From Hydrocarboniphaga daqingensis (lineage in GTDB: Bacteria; Pseudomonadota; Gammaproteobacteria; Nevskiales; Nevskiaceae): 64,000 bases of DNA. The DNA is taken from NCBI RefSeq assembly GCF_900129825.1, contig NZ_FQWZ01000009.1:1-64000 (forward strand). Reading direction: 5' to 3'. Positions 46,760 through 56,594 of the stretch are shown piece by piece. The notes below the pieces were generated by a model. The model was not told where the DNA came from. It ran no database searches and saw only the letters and a list, made by a program, of their open reading frames with translations. The stretch's first letter is position 1; the number at the start of each line of letters is the position of its first letter. Both the position numbers and the translations under genes were made by a program.

Positions 46760-46848
46760 CGCCTCGCGCTCATCCGGTTTATTCGGCTTAGGCAGTTTTG
46801 ACCACAGGCGTTGAGCGGCTGTCATCAAGTTGAGACAGGGACCTTGGC

Positions 46849-46854
46849 TAGAAT
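46849..46854 (+). promoter_or_regulatory. -10-like box upstream of the diguanylate cyclase gene
   Basis: TAGAAT matches TATAAT at five of six positions, with no good -35 at 16-19 bp. A leader of about 80 nt would precede the start at 46938. I saw no c-di-GMP riboswitch in that leader. Confidence 0.35.
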
Positions 46855-46937
46855 GAACCCACTGTCAGGTAAACGTCTCTTCAGTCCGAAACGGAACTTC
46901 GGATACTCGCCAGGCCGGCGACGGGCGAAATTCGCGC

Positions 46938-48122
46938 ATGAGCGAGTTGTCACAACTCGAAACCATCAGAGCACGGCGCTCATACGGCCAAGCCTTTCCG
47001 GCCGAGCTTGAGGCCAAGTTCCGCGACACCCAGCGCCGCCGCCACCGCATCGGTCGTACGCTGACGTTCGCGATTCAGGGCATCGCGATCGCGCTGGCGC
47101 CGTTCTACGGCAACCTGCTGTTTGCCCCGGACCCGAGCATCGTCCCCTGGCTGGCACTGGGGACCACGGCGATGGGCCTGCTGTTGTTCACGACCGCCTG
47201 GGCGACGTTCCGCTCGCATGCGGCTGGCTTGACCCAGCGGTATCAGGCGGTCAGCGTGATCGCCACGGCCTGGGGCGCGCTGTACCTGCGCTACCTGTCG
47301 CTGCTCGGCTTGATGGATTGGCCGCCCGAAGTCATCAGTTTGATCGTCGCCTCCTCTTCAATCTTCGGTGGTTACCGATGGCGCCGGATGGCGGTCGGCG
47401 CCTTGTTCTGTTTCGTCGTCGCGGCGGTGATGCAGTTGGAGCTCCAGGGCTGGAATCGACGGTCGGCGGTGGAAGTGTTCTCGCTGGCGTTCATGGGGCT
47501 GATCGTGATTCTCGGCGTCTATGGACACGAACTGATCTCGCGGGTCGCCTGGATCAACCACCGCTATGCTGATGCGCTGGCGCGCACCGACCCTCTGACC
47601 GGCCTGTCGACGCGCGCCGAGTTCAACCGTGTCTTCGCCAGTCGGCTGGCGCAGGCGCGCCGTGATCAGCGTTGCGTCGCTGTGCTGCTGTTTGACATCG
47701 ATCACTTCAAGTCGGTCAACGACACGTACGGCCATCTGTTCGGCGATGAAGTGCTGCACTCGGTCGGGCGCTTGATCAGAACCGAGTTTGCGCGTCGCCC
47801 ACTCGATCTGCGGGTCCGTTTCGGCGGAGAAGAGATCGCGATCTTGTGGTACGACATTGACGAATCGCAGATTCCGGACATCGCCGAACGCTTGCTCGAA
47901 GCGGTGCATCGGCTCGAACTGCGGGAGCCGGGTAGCGGTGTGACGGTGCCCATCACCGCCAGTGTGGGCGTCACCTGGCTACGCCCGCGCGACGGCGTTA
48001 CGCCGGTGACCTTGCTGCGATATGCCGATGAGTTGCTGTACCAGGCCAAGCGCCAGGGGCGTAACCAGGCAGTTGCGCACGGCTACTACGAGCATCGCGA
48101 CGGCAGCGCGCAGTGGAAGTGA
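46938..48122 (+). CDS. Diguanylate cyclase, membrane-anchored (GGEEI)
   Basis: A 394-residue protein. Six or so hydrophobic helices occupy about residues 40-205 and a GGDEF domain about 215-380. The metal- and GTP-binding part is LLFDIDHFKSVNDTYGHLFG with GDEVL; the signature motif is GGEEI (296-300), a conservative form of GGEEF likely to be active. The inhibitory I-site RxxD is present as RPLD (287-290), five residues before GGEEI, so product inhibition is expected. It makes c-di-GMP at the membrane; the signal sensed by the N-terminal helices is unknown. Confidence 0.93.
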   Translation: MSELSQLETIRARRSYGQAFPAELEAKFRDTQRRRHRIGRTLTFAIQGIAIALAPFYGNLLFAPDPSIVPWLALGTTAMGLLLFTTAWATFRSHAAGLTQRYQAVSVIATAWGALYLRYLSLLGLMDWPPEVISLIVASSSIFGGYRWRRMAVGALFCFVVAAVMQLELQGWNRRSAVEVFSLAFMGLIVILGVYGHELISRVAWINHRYADALARTDPLTGLSTRAEFNRVFASRLAQARRDQRCVAVLLFDIDHFKSVNDTYGHLFGDEVLHSVGRLIRTEFARRPLDLRVRFGGEEIAILWYDIDESQIPDIAERLLEAVHRLELREPGSGVTVPITASVGVTWLRPRDGVTPVTLLRYADELLYQAKRQGRNQAVAHGYYEHRDGSAQWK

Positions 48123-48127
48123 CGGCG

Positions 48128-48562
48128 TCAGTCGCGCCGCTGGGTCACACCTGAATCGCCACGACGACGATATTCGCCTTCCAGCGTGACCGGGTGCTTG
48201 AGGTCGGGCCTGGCCTTGGCGAGTCCCGCAACAATGCGCTGCGCCAGACGCTTGCGCAGACCGAACATCAGCAAGGTTAGCGCCACAGCATCCGAAACGA
48301 GCCCGGGCGCCATCAGCAGCAGCCCGGCCATGATCACGACCAAGCCTTCGATCAACACCGGTGCGGGCAACTCGCCGCGTGATGTGGCGGCACGCAGTTC
48401 GGCCAGCGTGCGCACACCCTGACGATGGATCAACAGCACGCCACCGATCGCGGCCGCCAGCAGCCAGAACAGTACCCAGCCGCCGCCGACGTATTCGATC
48501 GCGCGGCTGATCAGCCAAGCCTCACTGCCGATCCATAGCAGCATCACGATCAAGGCGGGCAT
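48128..48562 (-). CDS. fxsA: FxsA family membrane protein
   Basis: A 144-residue protein with helices MPALIVMLLWIGSEAWLISR, VLFWLLAAAIGGVLLIHRQG and GLVVIMAGLLLMAPGLVSDA, and the family hallmark PGLVSD followed by ALTLLMFGLRKRLAQRIVAG. In E. coli FxsA is linked to F-plasmid exclusion of phage T7; its cellular function is not known. The start MPALIVMLLW is 10 bp downstream of the valS stop; an upstream Met lies within valS. Probably cotranscribed with valS. Confidence 0.85.
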   Translation of the reverse strand: MPALIVMLLWIGSEAWLISRAIEYVGGGWVLFWLLAAAIGGVLLIHRQGVRTLAELRAATSRGELPAPVLIEGLVVIMAGLLLMAPGLVSDAVALTLLMFGLRKRLAQRIVAGLAKARPDLKHPVTLEGEYRRRGDSGVTQRRD

Positions 48563-48572
48563 CGACGATCGC

Positions 48573-51485
48573 TCAGAGTGCGGCGATACGCAGGCACTGC
48601 TCGCGCAGCGCGACCAGATCCTGTTGCTGCTTGGCGAGCAGATCGCGCGCCTGTTGCTGCACGGCTTCCGGTGCTTTGGCGAAGTTCGGGTTGTCGACGC
48701 GGGTCTGCGTCTTGACCAAGTCACCTTCGAGTGCCGCGATCCGCTTGTTCAAGCGCGCCAGCTCCGCGTCCTTGTCGATCAACCCGGCCATCGGCACCAG
48801 CAGCTTCATCGCGCCGAGCAGTGCCGTGGCCGACTGCGGCGCTTCGTCATCGGCCGCCAGCACGCGCGGCGCTTCGACGCGCGCCAGGAACTCAATGCTG
48901 CCGCTCTGGCGCTGCAAGCGCGCCAGGTCTTCGGCACCCGCGTTTTGAAGCAACAGCGGCAACACTTTGCCCGGTGCAATGTCCATCTCGCCGCGAATCT
49001 GACGCACCCCGAGGATCAGCGCCTTGAGCCATTCGATATCGGCTTCGGCAGCGTCGTCGATCCGGGTCGTGTCAGCGACCGGGTAGGGACGACGCATGAT
49101 GCTGTCGCCGCCAACGCCGGCCAGCGGCGCGACCCGCTGCCAGACTTCTTCGGTGATGAACGGCATGATCGGATGCAGCAGCCGCAGCGCGCTTTCGAGT
49201 ACGCGCAGCAGCGTGCGTCGCGTGCCGCGTTGCTGCGCGGCGTCACCGTTCTGCAAGGCCGGCTTGCTCAGCTCCAGATACCAGTCGCAGTACTCGTTCC
49301 AGACGAACTGGTAGAGCGCACTGGCCAGCAGGTCGAAGCGATAGCTGCGGAAATGTTCGGCGGCTTCCTGCTCGACGCGCTGCAGTCGCGAAATGATCCA
49401 GCGGTCGGCCGTGGACAAGCTCACCGGCAGCGTTTCGTCCAGGCCGGTGTCCTGGCCGTCGCAGCTGAGCAGCACGTAACGCGCCGCGTTCCAGATCTTG
49501 TTGCAGAAGTTGCGATACCCCGAGGCCCGCGCCGCATCGAAGCGCACGTCGCGCCCTTGCGTCGCCAGCGCAGCGAACGTGAAGCGCAGCGCGTCCACGC
49601 CGACGGCGTCGATACCCTTCGGGTAATCCTTGCGCGTCTTGGCTTCGATCTTCGGCGCCGTCTCGGGCTTCATCAGCCCGGTGGTGCGCTTGGCCACCAG
49701 GGCGTCGAGCGTGATGCCGTCGATCACGTCGAGCGGATCAAGCACGTTGCCCTTGGACTTGCTCATCTTGTTGCCTTCGGGGTCACGCACCAGGCCGGTG
49801 ATGTAGACCTCGCGGAACGGCACTTCTCCGTTCATGAAGTAGCGCCCCATCATCACCATCCGCGCCACCCAGAAGAAGATGATGTCGAAGCCGGTGACCA
49901 GCACGCTGCTCGGGTAGTACTTCTTCAGCGCCTCGGTCTTGTCCGGCCAGCCGAGCGTGGCCATCGGCCAGATGTCGGACGAGAACCAAGTGTCGAACAC
50001 GTCGTTGTCCTGCGTCAGGCAGAAGCGCTCGGCGTCGGCGCTGCGCAGCTTTTCGTTGATTGCATCGGTGCTGTCGTCACTGGCGACCTTGAGCATGCTC
50101 AGCAGCTGGAACTCGCCTTGTGCTCCGGTGGCTTGTATGAACGCGTCATACGGCGTGCGCGCGACGAACACGTCGCCGGCTGCGTTGTACCAGGCCGGAA
50201 TCCGATGGCCCCACCACAGCTGGCGGCTGATGCACCAGTCCTGGATGTTGTGCAGCCACTGGTTGTAGGTGTTGATCCAGTTTTCCGGAACGAACTTGAT
50301 CTTGCCCTGCGTGAACGCATCCAGCGCCGGCTGCGTGATCGCCTTTAGGCCACCGGGGCCCGGCTTACCGTCATGGCGCGTCTCACGCGTCAGATCGACG
50401 AACCACTGGTCGGTCAGAAAAGGCTCGACGACCGCGCCGCTGCGGTCGCCGCGCGGTACTTTGAGCTTGTGGTCGTCGATCTTGTCGACCAAGCCCAGTG
50501 CATCGAGATCGGCGACGACCTTCTTGCGGGCAACGAAGCGGTCGAGTCCGCGATAGGGCTCGGGCATGTCGTCATTGATCGTCGCCGTCGACGTCAGCAC
50601 GTTGATCAGCGGCAGCCCGTGGCGCTGGCCCAGCGCGTAGTCGTTGAAGTCGTGCGCCGGTGTGATCTTGACGCAGCCGGTGCCGAATTCGCGGTCGACG
50701 TAGTCGTCGGCGACGATCGGGATCAGGCGGTCCGTCAGCGGCAGCTTGATGAACTTGCCGACCAGTGCGGCGTAGCGCTCGTCTTCTGGATGCACGGCGA
50801 CGGCCGTGTCGCCGAGCATCGTTTCAGGGCGCGTCGTTGCCACGGTCAGATGGCCGCTGCCGTCGGCCAACGGATAGCGGAAGTGCCACAGCTTGCCGTT
50901 CTCTTCTTCGCTGACGACTTCCAGATCGCTGATCGCGGTCTGCAGTACCGGGTCCCAGTTGACCAGCCGCTTGCCGCGATAGATCAGGCCGTCGTCATGC
51001 AGCTTGACGAAATGCTCGATCACCGCGCGCGAATAGGCCGGGTCCATCGTGAAGGCATTGCGGCTCCAGTCGACCGAGCTGCCCATGCGGCGAATCTGCG
51101 ACTCGATCGTGCCGCCGGAATAGCGCTTCCATTCCCAGACCTTGTCGAGGAAGCGCTCGCGTCCTAGCTCGGTTCGCGACGGCTCGCCGGCGAGCTTGAG
51201 ATTGCGTTCGACGACCATTTGCGTCGCGATGCCCGCGTGATCGGTGCCGGGCTGCCACAAGGTGTCGTAGCCGCGCATCCGGTGGTAGCGGATCAACGCG
51301 TCCATCACCGTATGCTGGAACGCATGACCCATGTGCAGCGTGCCGGTCACGTTCGGCGGCGGGATCATGATCGAGTAGGGCTCGCCGACGCCGCTGGGCG
51401 TGTAGCAGCCGCTGCGCTCCCAGTAATCAGCCCAGTGGGCTTCGGTGGCGCCAGCTTCGAAAGTCTTGTCCATCGGGGTTTGCAT
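48573..51485 (-). CDS. valS: Valine-tRNA ligase
   Basis: A 970-residue class Ia aminoacyl-tRNA synthetase. The HIGH motif is [20 protein letters not shown] is [18 protein letters not shown], the editing domain spans about 190-350 ([20 protein letters not shown]), and the C-terminal coiled coil ([20 protein letters not shown]) binds tRNA. Length is normal. The start [12 protein letters not shown] fits; a Met four codons later ([14 protein letters not shown]) is possible. It lies 56 bp after holC and is followed closely by fxsA, so pepA-holC-valS-fxsA form a run on the minus strand. Confidence 0.97.
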   Translation of the reverse strand: MQTPMDKTFEAGATEAHWADYWERSGCYTPSGVGEPYSIMIPPPNVTGTLHMGHAFQHTVMDALIRYHRMRGYDTLWQPGTDHAGIATQMVVERNLKLAGEPSRTELGRERFLDKVWEWKRYSGGTIESQIRRMGSSVDWSRNAFTMDPAYSRAVIEHFVKLHDDGLIYRGKRLVNWDPVLQTAISDLEVVSEEENGKLWHFRYPLADGSGHLTVATTRPETMLGDTAVAVHPEDERYAALVGKFIKLPLTDRLIPIVADDYVDREFGTGCVKITPAHDFNDYALGQRHGLPLINVLTSTATINDDMPEPYRGLDRFVARKKVVADLDALGLVDKIDDHKLKVPRGDRSGAVVEPFLTDQWFVDLTRETRHDGKPGPGGLKAITQPALDAFTQGKIKFVPENWINTYNQWLHNIQDWCISRQLWWGHRIPAWYNAAGDVFVARTPYDAFIQATGAQGEFQLLSMLKVASDDSTDAINEKLRSADAERFCLTQDNDVFDTWFSSDIWPMATLGWPDKTEALKKYYPSSVLVTGFDIIFFWVARMVMMGRYFMNGEVPFREVYITGLVRDPEGNKMSKSKGNVLDPLDVIDGITLDALVAKRTTGLMKPETAPKIEAKTRKDYPKGIDAVGVDALRFTFAALATQGRDVRFDAARASGYRNFCNKIWNAARYVLLSCDGQDTGLDETLPVSLSTADRWIISRLQRVEQEAAEHFRSYRFDLLASALYQFVWNEYCDWYLELSKPALQNGDAAQQRGTRRTLLRVLESALRLLHPIMPFITEEVWQRVAPLAGVGGDSIMRRPYPVADTTRIDDAAEADIEWLKALILGVRQIRGEMDIAPGKVLPLLLQNAGAEDLARLQRQSGSIEFLARVEAPRVLAADDEAPQSATALLGAMKLLVPMAGLIDKDAELARLNKRIAALEGDLVKTQTRVDNPNFAKAPEAVQQQARDLLAKQQQDLVALREQCLRIAAL

Positions 51486-51541
51486 GTGAGGCTCTGGGAT
51501 GCTGGGACGATCAGCCGGCGCCAGCGGCGCGGCTGCAGGGG

Positions 51542-51979
51542 TTACAGGTTATTGGTGTTCAGTTCGTAACCGCGATCGCGGTAGAACTTGTAGCGCTGCC
51601 GCGAGCTGGCCCGATCGGCGGCGCTGGCCGGTACGATCTCCAGCACGCGCTCGAAGCGGCTGAAGTAGGCGGGTACGTCGGCGCCCAGATTCAGCAGGAT
51701 GCCGTGGTGCGTGTCGGGCGGTTCGAGATCACCGATCAGTACCGCCGGCTGAGGGTCGTCGCAGCGTGTACCGCTGTAACGCTCGTGCGCGATGAACCCG
51801 CCTTGCCGGAAGCTCCACAGCGCCCCGTCGATATCGTCGGCCATTGTCGCGTCAGGCACGCGCAAGTAGACGCGTGCGCCGGTGGCGACCGCCTTGTCGC
51901 ACAGCCGGCACACGGTCATTACCGCGTCGCCGGTCGTGTCGGTGCCGTCGGGCAGGATGTAGAAATCGATGCGGGTCAT
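51542..51979 (-). CDS. holC: DNA polymerase III subunit chi
   Basis: A 145-residue clamp-loader accessory subunit linking the polymerase to [23 protein letters not shown] with [17 protein letters not shown], and GSLWS-like [20 protein letters not shown], together with [36 protein letters not shown] in the last third, fit HolC. It lies 19 bp downstream of pepA and upstream of valS, the conserved pepA-holC-valS order of gammaproteobacteria. Confidence 0.93.
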   Translation of the reverse strand: MTRIDFYILPDGTDTTGDAVMTVCRLCDKAVATGARVYLRVPDATMADDIDGALWSFRQGGFIAHERYSGTRCDDPQPAVLIGDLEPPDTHHGILLNLGADVPAYFSRFERVLEIVPASAADRASSRQRYKFYRDRGYELNTNNL

Positions 51980-51998
51980 CGTGCGGCCGCTTGCGGCA

Positions 51999-53510
51999 TC
52001 AGTCGTGGTGCTTGGCCGCCGCGTTGAGCAGGTACTGCACGATCAGCGGCACCGGTCGACCGGTACTGCGCTTGCCTTTCCACGCGGTGCCGGCGATGTC
52101 CAAGTGCGCCCACTTCATCTTCTTGGTGAACTTGTGCAGAAAGCTGGCACCGATGATCGCGCCGCCATCGCGGCCGCCGACCGTGGCGATATTCGCGATA
52201 TCGGCGCATTCGCTGCGGATATGGTCCTCGTATTCGGGCCACAGCGGCATCTCCCAGACGCGGTCGCCGATCTGCTCGCCAGCCTGCGTCAGCGAGCGCG
52301 CCAGACCGGGTGCGTTGGCGAACAGTCCGGTCGGATAACCGCCCAGCGCGACGACGATGGCGCCGGTCAGCGTCGCCATGTCGATGCACACCGCAGGGTC
52401 ATAGGTCTGCTCGGTGTAGGTCAGCGCATCGCACAGAATCAGCCGGCCCTCGGCATCGGTATTGAGGATTTCGATCGTGATGCCGGCCATGCTGGTGACG
52501 ACGTCGCCCGGCTTGTTGGCGGCGCCGTCGGGCAGGTTCTCGCTGGCAGCGATCACGCCAACGACGTTGATCGGCAGTTGCAGTTCGGCCAGCGCGCGGA
52601 ACGCGCCGATCACCGCGGCGCCGCCGCACATGTCGAACTTCATTTCGTCCATGCGGTCGCCGGGCTTGAGGCTGATGCCGCCCGCGTCGAACGTCAGGCC
52701 CTTGCCGACCAGCGCGATCGGCCGTTCGCCCTTGGGGCCCTTCATGTATTCCATGACGATCAGCTTCGGCGGCTGGCGGCTGCCGCGCGCCACCGACAGG
52801 AACGAGCCCATGCCGAGCTTGCGCATCTCGGGTTCGTCGAGCACCTTGACCTTGAAGCCATGCGTGGTGCCGATCTGTTCGGCGCTCTGCGCCAGATAGG
52901 TCGGCGTGCAGATGTTGCCCGGCAGGTTGCCGAGCGTCTTGGCGACCGCGACACCCTTGCTGATCGCGAGCGCTTCGACCAGGCCGCGCTCGCCGGCAGG
53001 CAGATCGCTGCGGCGCGGCACGTCGTAGGTCAGGCGCTCGAGCTTGTAGGTGGGCAATTCCTCGCGCGCCTTTTCACCACGGCAATCGTCGAAGCGATAG
53101 AAGGTTTCCTCGACGACCATCGCCGCCTGCTGCACATTCCAGTGGAAGTCGTGGCCCTTGACCGGCAGGTGGGTCAGATAGCTGACCGCGTCGATCGAGC
53201 CGGTGGCACGCAGCGCCTTGGCTGCCGAGGCGTTGACTTTGCGGAAGGCGGTCTCGTCAAAGCTGCGCTCGCGGCCCAAGCCCACCAGCATCACGCGGTC
53301 GGCAAACGTGCCCGGAACGTTGTGCAGCACCAGCGTCTGGCCGAGCTTGCCATCCATGTCGCCGCGCCGCATGACGGCGGCGATCGCGCCGTCGCTGACG
53401 CCGTCGATGACGCCGGCTGACTCGCTCAGCGTGCGGCGGTCGAAGATACCGACGATGACGCAGGAAACGCGTTGCTTTTCTGGATTGCCGCTCTTGACGA
53501 AATATTCCAT
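51999..53510 (-). CDS. pepA: Leucyl aminopeptidase
   Basis: A 503-residue M17 metallo-aminopeptidase removing N-terminal residues from peptides. The signature NTDAEGRLILCDAL and LVGKGLTFDAGGISLKPGDR hold the two-metal site. An N-terminal regulatory-type domain occupies about 1-170. In E. coli PepA also binds DNA in Xer recombination and carAB control; whether this one does is unknown. GAGGATT lies before the ATG. First gene of pepA-holC-valS and divergent from lptF with a 270-bp gap. Confidence 0.96.
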   Translation of the reverse strand: MEYFVKSGNPEKQRVSCVIVGIFDRRTLSESAGVIDGVSDGAIAAVMRRGDMDGKLGQTLVLHNVPGTFADRVMLVGLGRERSFDETAFRKVNASAAKALRATGSIDAVSYLTHLPVKGHDFHWNVQQAAMVVEETFYRFDDCRGEKAREELPTYKLERLTYDVPRRSDLPAGERGLVEALAISKGVAVAKTLGNLPGNICTPTYLAQSAEQIGTTHGFKVKVLDEPEMRKLGMGSFLSVARGSRQPPKLIVMEYMKGPKGERPIALVGKGLTFDAGGISLKPGDRMDEMKFDMCGGAAVIGAFRALAELQLPINVVGVIAASENLPDGAANKPGDVVTSMAGITIEILNTDAEGRLILCDALTYTEQTYDPAVCIDMATLTGAIVVALGGYPTGLFANAPGLARSLTQAGEQIGDRVWEMPLWPEYEDHIRSECADIANIATVGGRDGGAIIGASFLHKFTKKMKWAHLDIAGTAWKGKRSTGRPVPLIVQYLLNAAAKHHD

Positions 53511-53765
53511 CGAATCCTCGGGTGTTTTATGCCGGTGCCTGCGGCCAGACTGGCGCGGAGTGGAGGCGTACCGGATTGCGCGGTATTGAATGATCGGCCC
53601 TGATCAGGCCCCGGTTCTGCTGCGAAAACCGGTCAAGCCAGGCCCTATCCTGGGACCCGTGCCGTGCAGGCCGGAACATGGCCTTTTTCGTGTCGCGCAG
53701 TGTAGCGATTTGCGCCGCCGCTCCCAAGTTCGGAGGCGTACGGGGCAAAAGCCGTCGTCTCGACG

Positions 53766-53771
53766 CATAAT
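53766..53771 (+). promoter_or_regulatory. -10 box directly before lptF
   Basis: CATAAT (five of six) ends 9 bp before the lptF ATG and no Shine-Dalgarno sequence lies between. This predicts a leaderless lptF-lptG message. The rest of the 270-bp gap shared with pepA shows no further recognised element. Confidence 0.45.
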
Positions 53772-53780
53772 CGGCCGCTC

Positions 53781-54902
53781 ATGAATGGCACCACCCTCGA
53801 CCGATACCTGCTGCGCGATGCGGCCACCAGCTGGTTTGCCGTCACGCTGGTGCTGCTGCTGATCATGCTGTCGACGCGCTTTGCCAGCTTGCTCGGAGAT
53901 GCGGCAGCGGGCGAGTTGCCGCGCGATCTGCTGTTCAAGATCGTCGGCTTGTCGAGCCTGCAATACCTGGTGATTCTGGTTCCGGTGTCGCTGTTGCTGG
54001 GGCTGATGCTGTCGCTGGGCCGGCTGTACAAGGACAACGAGATCGCCGCGATGACCGGCTGCGGCGTCAGCCTGTTCCGGCTGTACCGGCCGTTTCTGAC
54101 GCTGGGTTTGCTGCTGTCGGTGTTTACGGCGCTGCTGGCGTTCCAGATCGGTCCCTGGGCCGGCCGCACGGCGGACTACGTCGTCAAGGATGCGCGGCGT
54201 CTGATCCAGTACCTGCCGTTCGAGCCGGGGCGGTTCAAGAGCGTGGCCGACGGTCGCGCCGTTTTCTACACCAGCGAGATGGACAAGGACCGCGAGAAGC
54301 TCACGTCGGTCTTTGCCCAGATCGAAACCGACCAGGGCGTGTCGGTCATCGTCGCCAGCGAGGGGCGGCAGCGGCTGAACACGGAGACCGGCGACCGCGA
54401 GATCAGCTTGTATGGCGGCTGGCGCTTTGACGGCCGGCCCGGCGCGCCGAGCTACGACATCCTGCGCTTCGACGAATTCACGACCCGAGTGACGCCGCCG
54501 GAATTCATCTACACCGGCGGCAAGCGCAAGCTGATGAGCACCCGCGATCTGTGGCGCTCCGACGATCTGCAAGACCGGGCCGAGTTGCACTGGCGCATCG
54601 CCGCGCCGCTGTCGGTGTTCCTGCTGACGCTGCTGGCGGTGCCGTTGTCGCATGTCGGGCCACGCCAGGGCCGCTACGGCAAAGTGGTGCTGGGTATGGT
54701 CGTGTATCTGTTCTATTCCAATCTGCTCGGCATCGGCCAGAACTGGATCGGCAAGGGCAAGATTCCCGAAGCGGTCGGCTTGTGGTGGGTCCATGCGATC
54801 GTGCTCGGTGCGGCGCTGTATCTGATCGGAGCGCGACTGAACTGGTGGCAGCGTCGGCCGCTGGCGCCGACGATGACAGCTGGCAGCGCGGGACGCGCAT
54901 GA
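53781..54902 (+). CDS. lptF: Lipopolysaccharide export permease LptF
   Basis: A 373-residue inner-membrane permease of the LptB2FG transporter that extracts LPS from the inner membrane. YLLRDAATSWFAVTLVLLLI begins the first helix group; six helices flank a periplasmic jellyroll domain (about 105-270; VADGRAVFYTSEMDKDREKL). The coupling-helix region (MLSLGRLYKDNEIAAMTGCG) that meets LptB is recognisable, and the second helix group ends the chain. ATGA overlap with lptG. Confidence 0.95.
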   Translation: MNGTTLDRYLLRDAATSWFAVTLVLLLIMLSTRFASLLGDAAAGELPRDLLFKIVGLSSLQYLVILVPVSLLLGLMLSLGRLYKDNEIAAMTGCGVSLFRLYRPFLTLGLLLSVFTALLAFQIGPWAGRTADYVVKDARRLIQYLPFEPGRFKSVADGRAVFYTSEMDKDREKLTSVFAQIETDQGVSVIVASEGRQRLNTETGDREISLYGGWRFDGRPGAPSYDILRFDEFTTRVTPPEFIYTGGKRKLMSTRDLWRSDDLQDRAELHWRIAAPLSVFLLTLLAVPLSHVGPRQGRYGKVVLGMVVYLFYSNLLGIGQNWIGKGKIPEAVGLWWVHAIVLGAALYLIGARLNWWQRRPLAPTMTAGSAGRA

Positions 54903-55960
54903 ACCGGCTCGACCGCTACATCATCCGCAACATCCTGGCGCTGACCGGCGTCGTGGCGCTGGCGCTGGTGGCGATCTACACGTTCACCAGCTTCGTCGCC
55001 GATCTTGGCGGCACCGGCAAGGGCGAGTACGGGGTCAAGGAGTTGGCCGTCTACACGCTGCTGAACATGCCGGCCGGTTTGCACATCCTGCTGCCGATCA
55101 TCGCGATGCTCGGCACGCTGATGGGCTTGGGCAATATGGCGGGAACCGGCGAGATCACGGCGATCCGTGCGGCCGGTGTGTCGAATCTGCGGATCGGCCG
55201 TGCCGCGTTGATCGCCGGCGCCCTGCTGGGCTTGCTGGGCTGGACGATTGGCGAATGGATTGCGCCGCTGGGCCAGCAGTCGGCCGAGCGCTACAAGACG
55301 CAGGCGCGCTACGGTGTCGAAGGTGCCCAGTCGCGCCCGGTGTGGCTGAAGAACGGCAACGACATCTTCAACATCCGTCGCTTGATCGCCGAGGATCACA
55401 TCGGCGACGCCGTGATCTATTCGATCGACGACGAGCTGCGTCTGCGGGCGGTGACCACCGCTCAGGACGGTCGATATCGGGATGGTCGCTGGGATTTGAG
55501 CGGTGTCGTCCGCACCGAGTTCGCCGAGGACAGCGCGCGCGTCGAGCAGTTGCCGCACTTCGAGTTGACCGGCGGATTGTCACCGCAGGTGCTGAGGCTG
55601 TTCGTGCTGCAGGCCAAGAGCCTGTCGACCAACGGCCTGATGCAGCTGATTGCGTATCTGGACGACAACGGCCTGGACAGCAGCGAACAGCGGCTGACGC
55701 TGTGGCGCAAAGCGGTGGAGCCGCTGACCGTGATGGCGATGATGATGTTCGCCGTGCCGTTCGTATTCGGGTCGCTGCGCAACAGCGGCGCCGGTCTGCG
55801 CCTGATGATCGGCGTGCTGGTCGGCGTCGGCTTCTACGTCGTCAACGAAGTTACTGCGGACTTTGGCCAGTTGTTCGGCTGGCCGCCGCTGCTGGCAGCA
55901 TCGGCGCCGACGGCCGCGCTCGGCATGATCGGCTGGCTGCGCTTGCGCCGGGCCATCTAA
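54899..55960 (+). CDS. lptG: Lipopolysaccharide export permease LptG
   Basis: A 353-residue partner of LptF. MNRLDRYIIRNILALTGVVA opens helix 1; MLGTLMGLGNMAGTGEITAI with RAAGVS is the coupling helix for LptB; the periplasmic jellyroll covers about 125-260 and the last three helices (VMAMMMFAVPFVFGSLR, LMIGVLVGVGFYVVNEVTAD) close it. Length is normal. The start overlaps the lptF stop by 4 bp; a longer in-frame reading lies within lptF and was rejected. An RDD-protein gene is convergent 18 bp downstream. Confidence 0.95.
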   Translation: MNRLDRYIIRNILALTGVVALALVAIYTFTSFVADLGGTGKGEYGVKELAVYTLLNMPAGLHILLPIIAMLGTLMGLGNMAGTGEITAIRAAGVSNLRIGRAALIAGALLGLLGWTIGEWIAPLGQQSAERYKTQARYGVEGAQSRPVWLKNGNDIFNIRRLIAEDHIGDAVIYSIDDELRLRAVTTAQDGRYRDGRWDLSGVVRTEFAEDSARVEQLPHFELTGGLSPQVLRLFVLQAKSLSTNGLMQLIAYLDDNGLDSSEQRLTLWRKAVEPLTVMAMMMFAVPFVFGSLRNSGAGLRLMIGVLVGVGFYVVNEVTADFGQLFGWPPLLAASAPTAALGMIGWLRLRRAI

Positions 55961-55978
55961 AGCCCCAACGACGGCGCC

Positions 55979-56515
55979 TCAGCCAGCCTCGGCGGCTCGG
56001 CTGGCGCTATCGTCCCGCGGCTCGACGATGACCTCGGTGCGTGCGACCCAGTCGCAGGGCGCGCGGCGGCGCGGGTCCAGCGCCATCATCAGCAGCGCGC
56101 ACAGCACCCAGGCCAGGCAGATCGCGCTCAGCGTCGACGCGTGTGCATAGCCCGCCGCGCTGGGCATCCGCAGCAGGCCCGGCAGCAGCAGCGCAAACCA
56201 GGTCACCAGCATCAGGCCGTAGCGCAGGCAGGCGATCGGCCAGCGCAGGTCCGCGCCGTCGACGCGCCGCACGCGCAGCCGCCACACGCGCATGCCGAGC
56301 GTCTGGCCGCCATGGGTCCAGAACCAGCCAAAGAAACCCATGCCGAGCAGGAACAGCATCACCTGGAAGGCCAGCCGGGTACGCGGCAAGCCCAGCGCGT
56401 CGCGGACCACGGTGTCGATCAGGGCGGCGACCATCCAGAGCGCCAACAGCAGCAGCGCGTCGTAGACGGAGGCGGCGATACGGCGCCAGATCGGCGCAGG
56501 CAGGTTCAGCGACAT
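55979..56515 (-). CDS. RDD family membrane protein
   Basis: A 178-residue protein with four membrane helices. The RDD motif is spread over PIWRRIAASVYDALLLLALW (Arg then Asp) and the second Asp-like position in GQTLGMRVWRLRVRRVDGAD. RDD proteins are poorly characterised; some are proposed ion or Na+/H+ antiporters. It is convergent with lptG, an arrangement seen in other gammaproteobacteria near lptG. An Arg-rich C-terminal tail is present. Function is not established. Confidence 0.87.
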   Translation of the reverse strand: MSLNLPAPIWRRIAASVYDALLLLALWMVAALIDTVVRDALGLPRTRLAFQVMLFLLGMGFFGWFWTHGGQTLGMRVWRLRVRRVDGADLRWPIACLRYGLMLVTWFALLLPGLLRMPSAAGYAHASTLSAICLAWVLCALLMMALDPRRRAPCDWVARTEVIVEPRDDSASRAAEAG

Positions 56516-56594
56516 GGCTTCGGCAGACGGGGCCCGGAGACGGGCGGGGCGCGTAGTCTCGGCGATTCCGCGGCGCGGTGCGCGACCCGCGTCG

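Noticed and set aside
46854-46937. c-di-GMP riboswitch upstream of the diguanylate cyclase gene.
   Set aside because: The 80-nt leader has only short hairpins such as GCGAAATTCGC and none of the conserved GEMM core.
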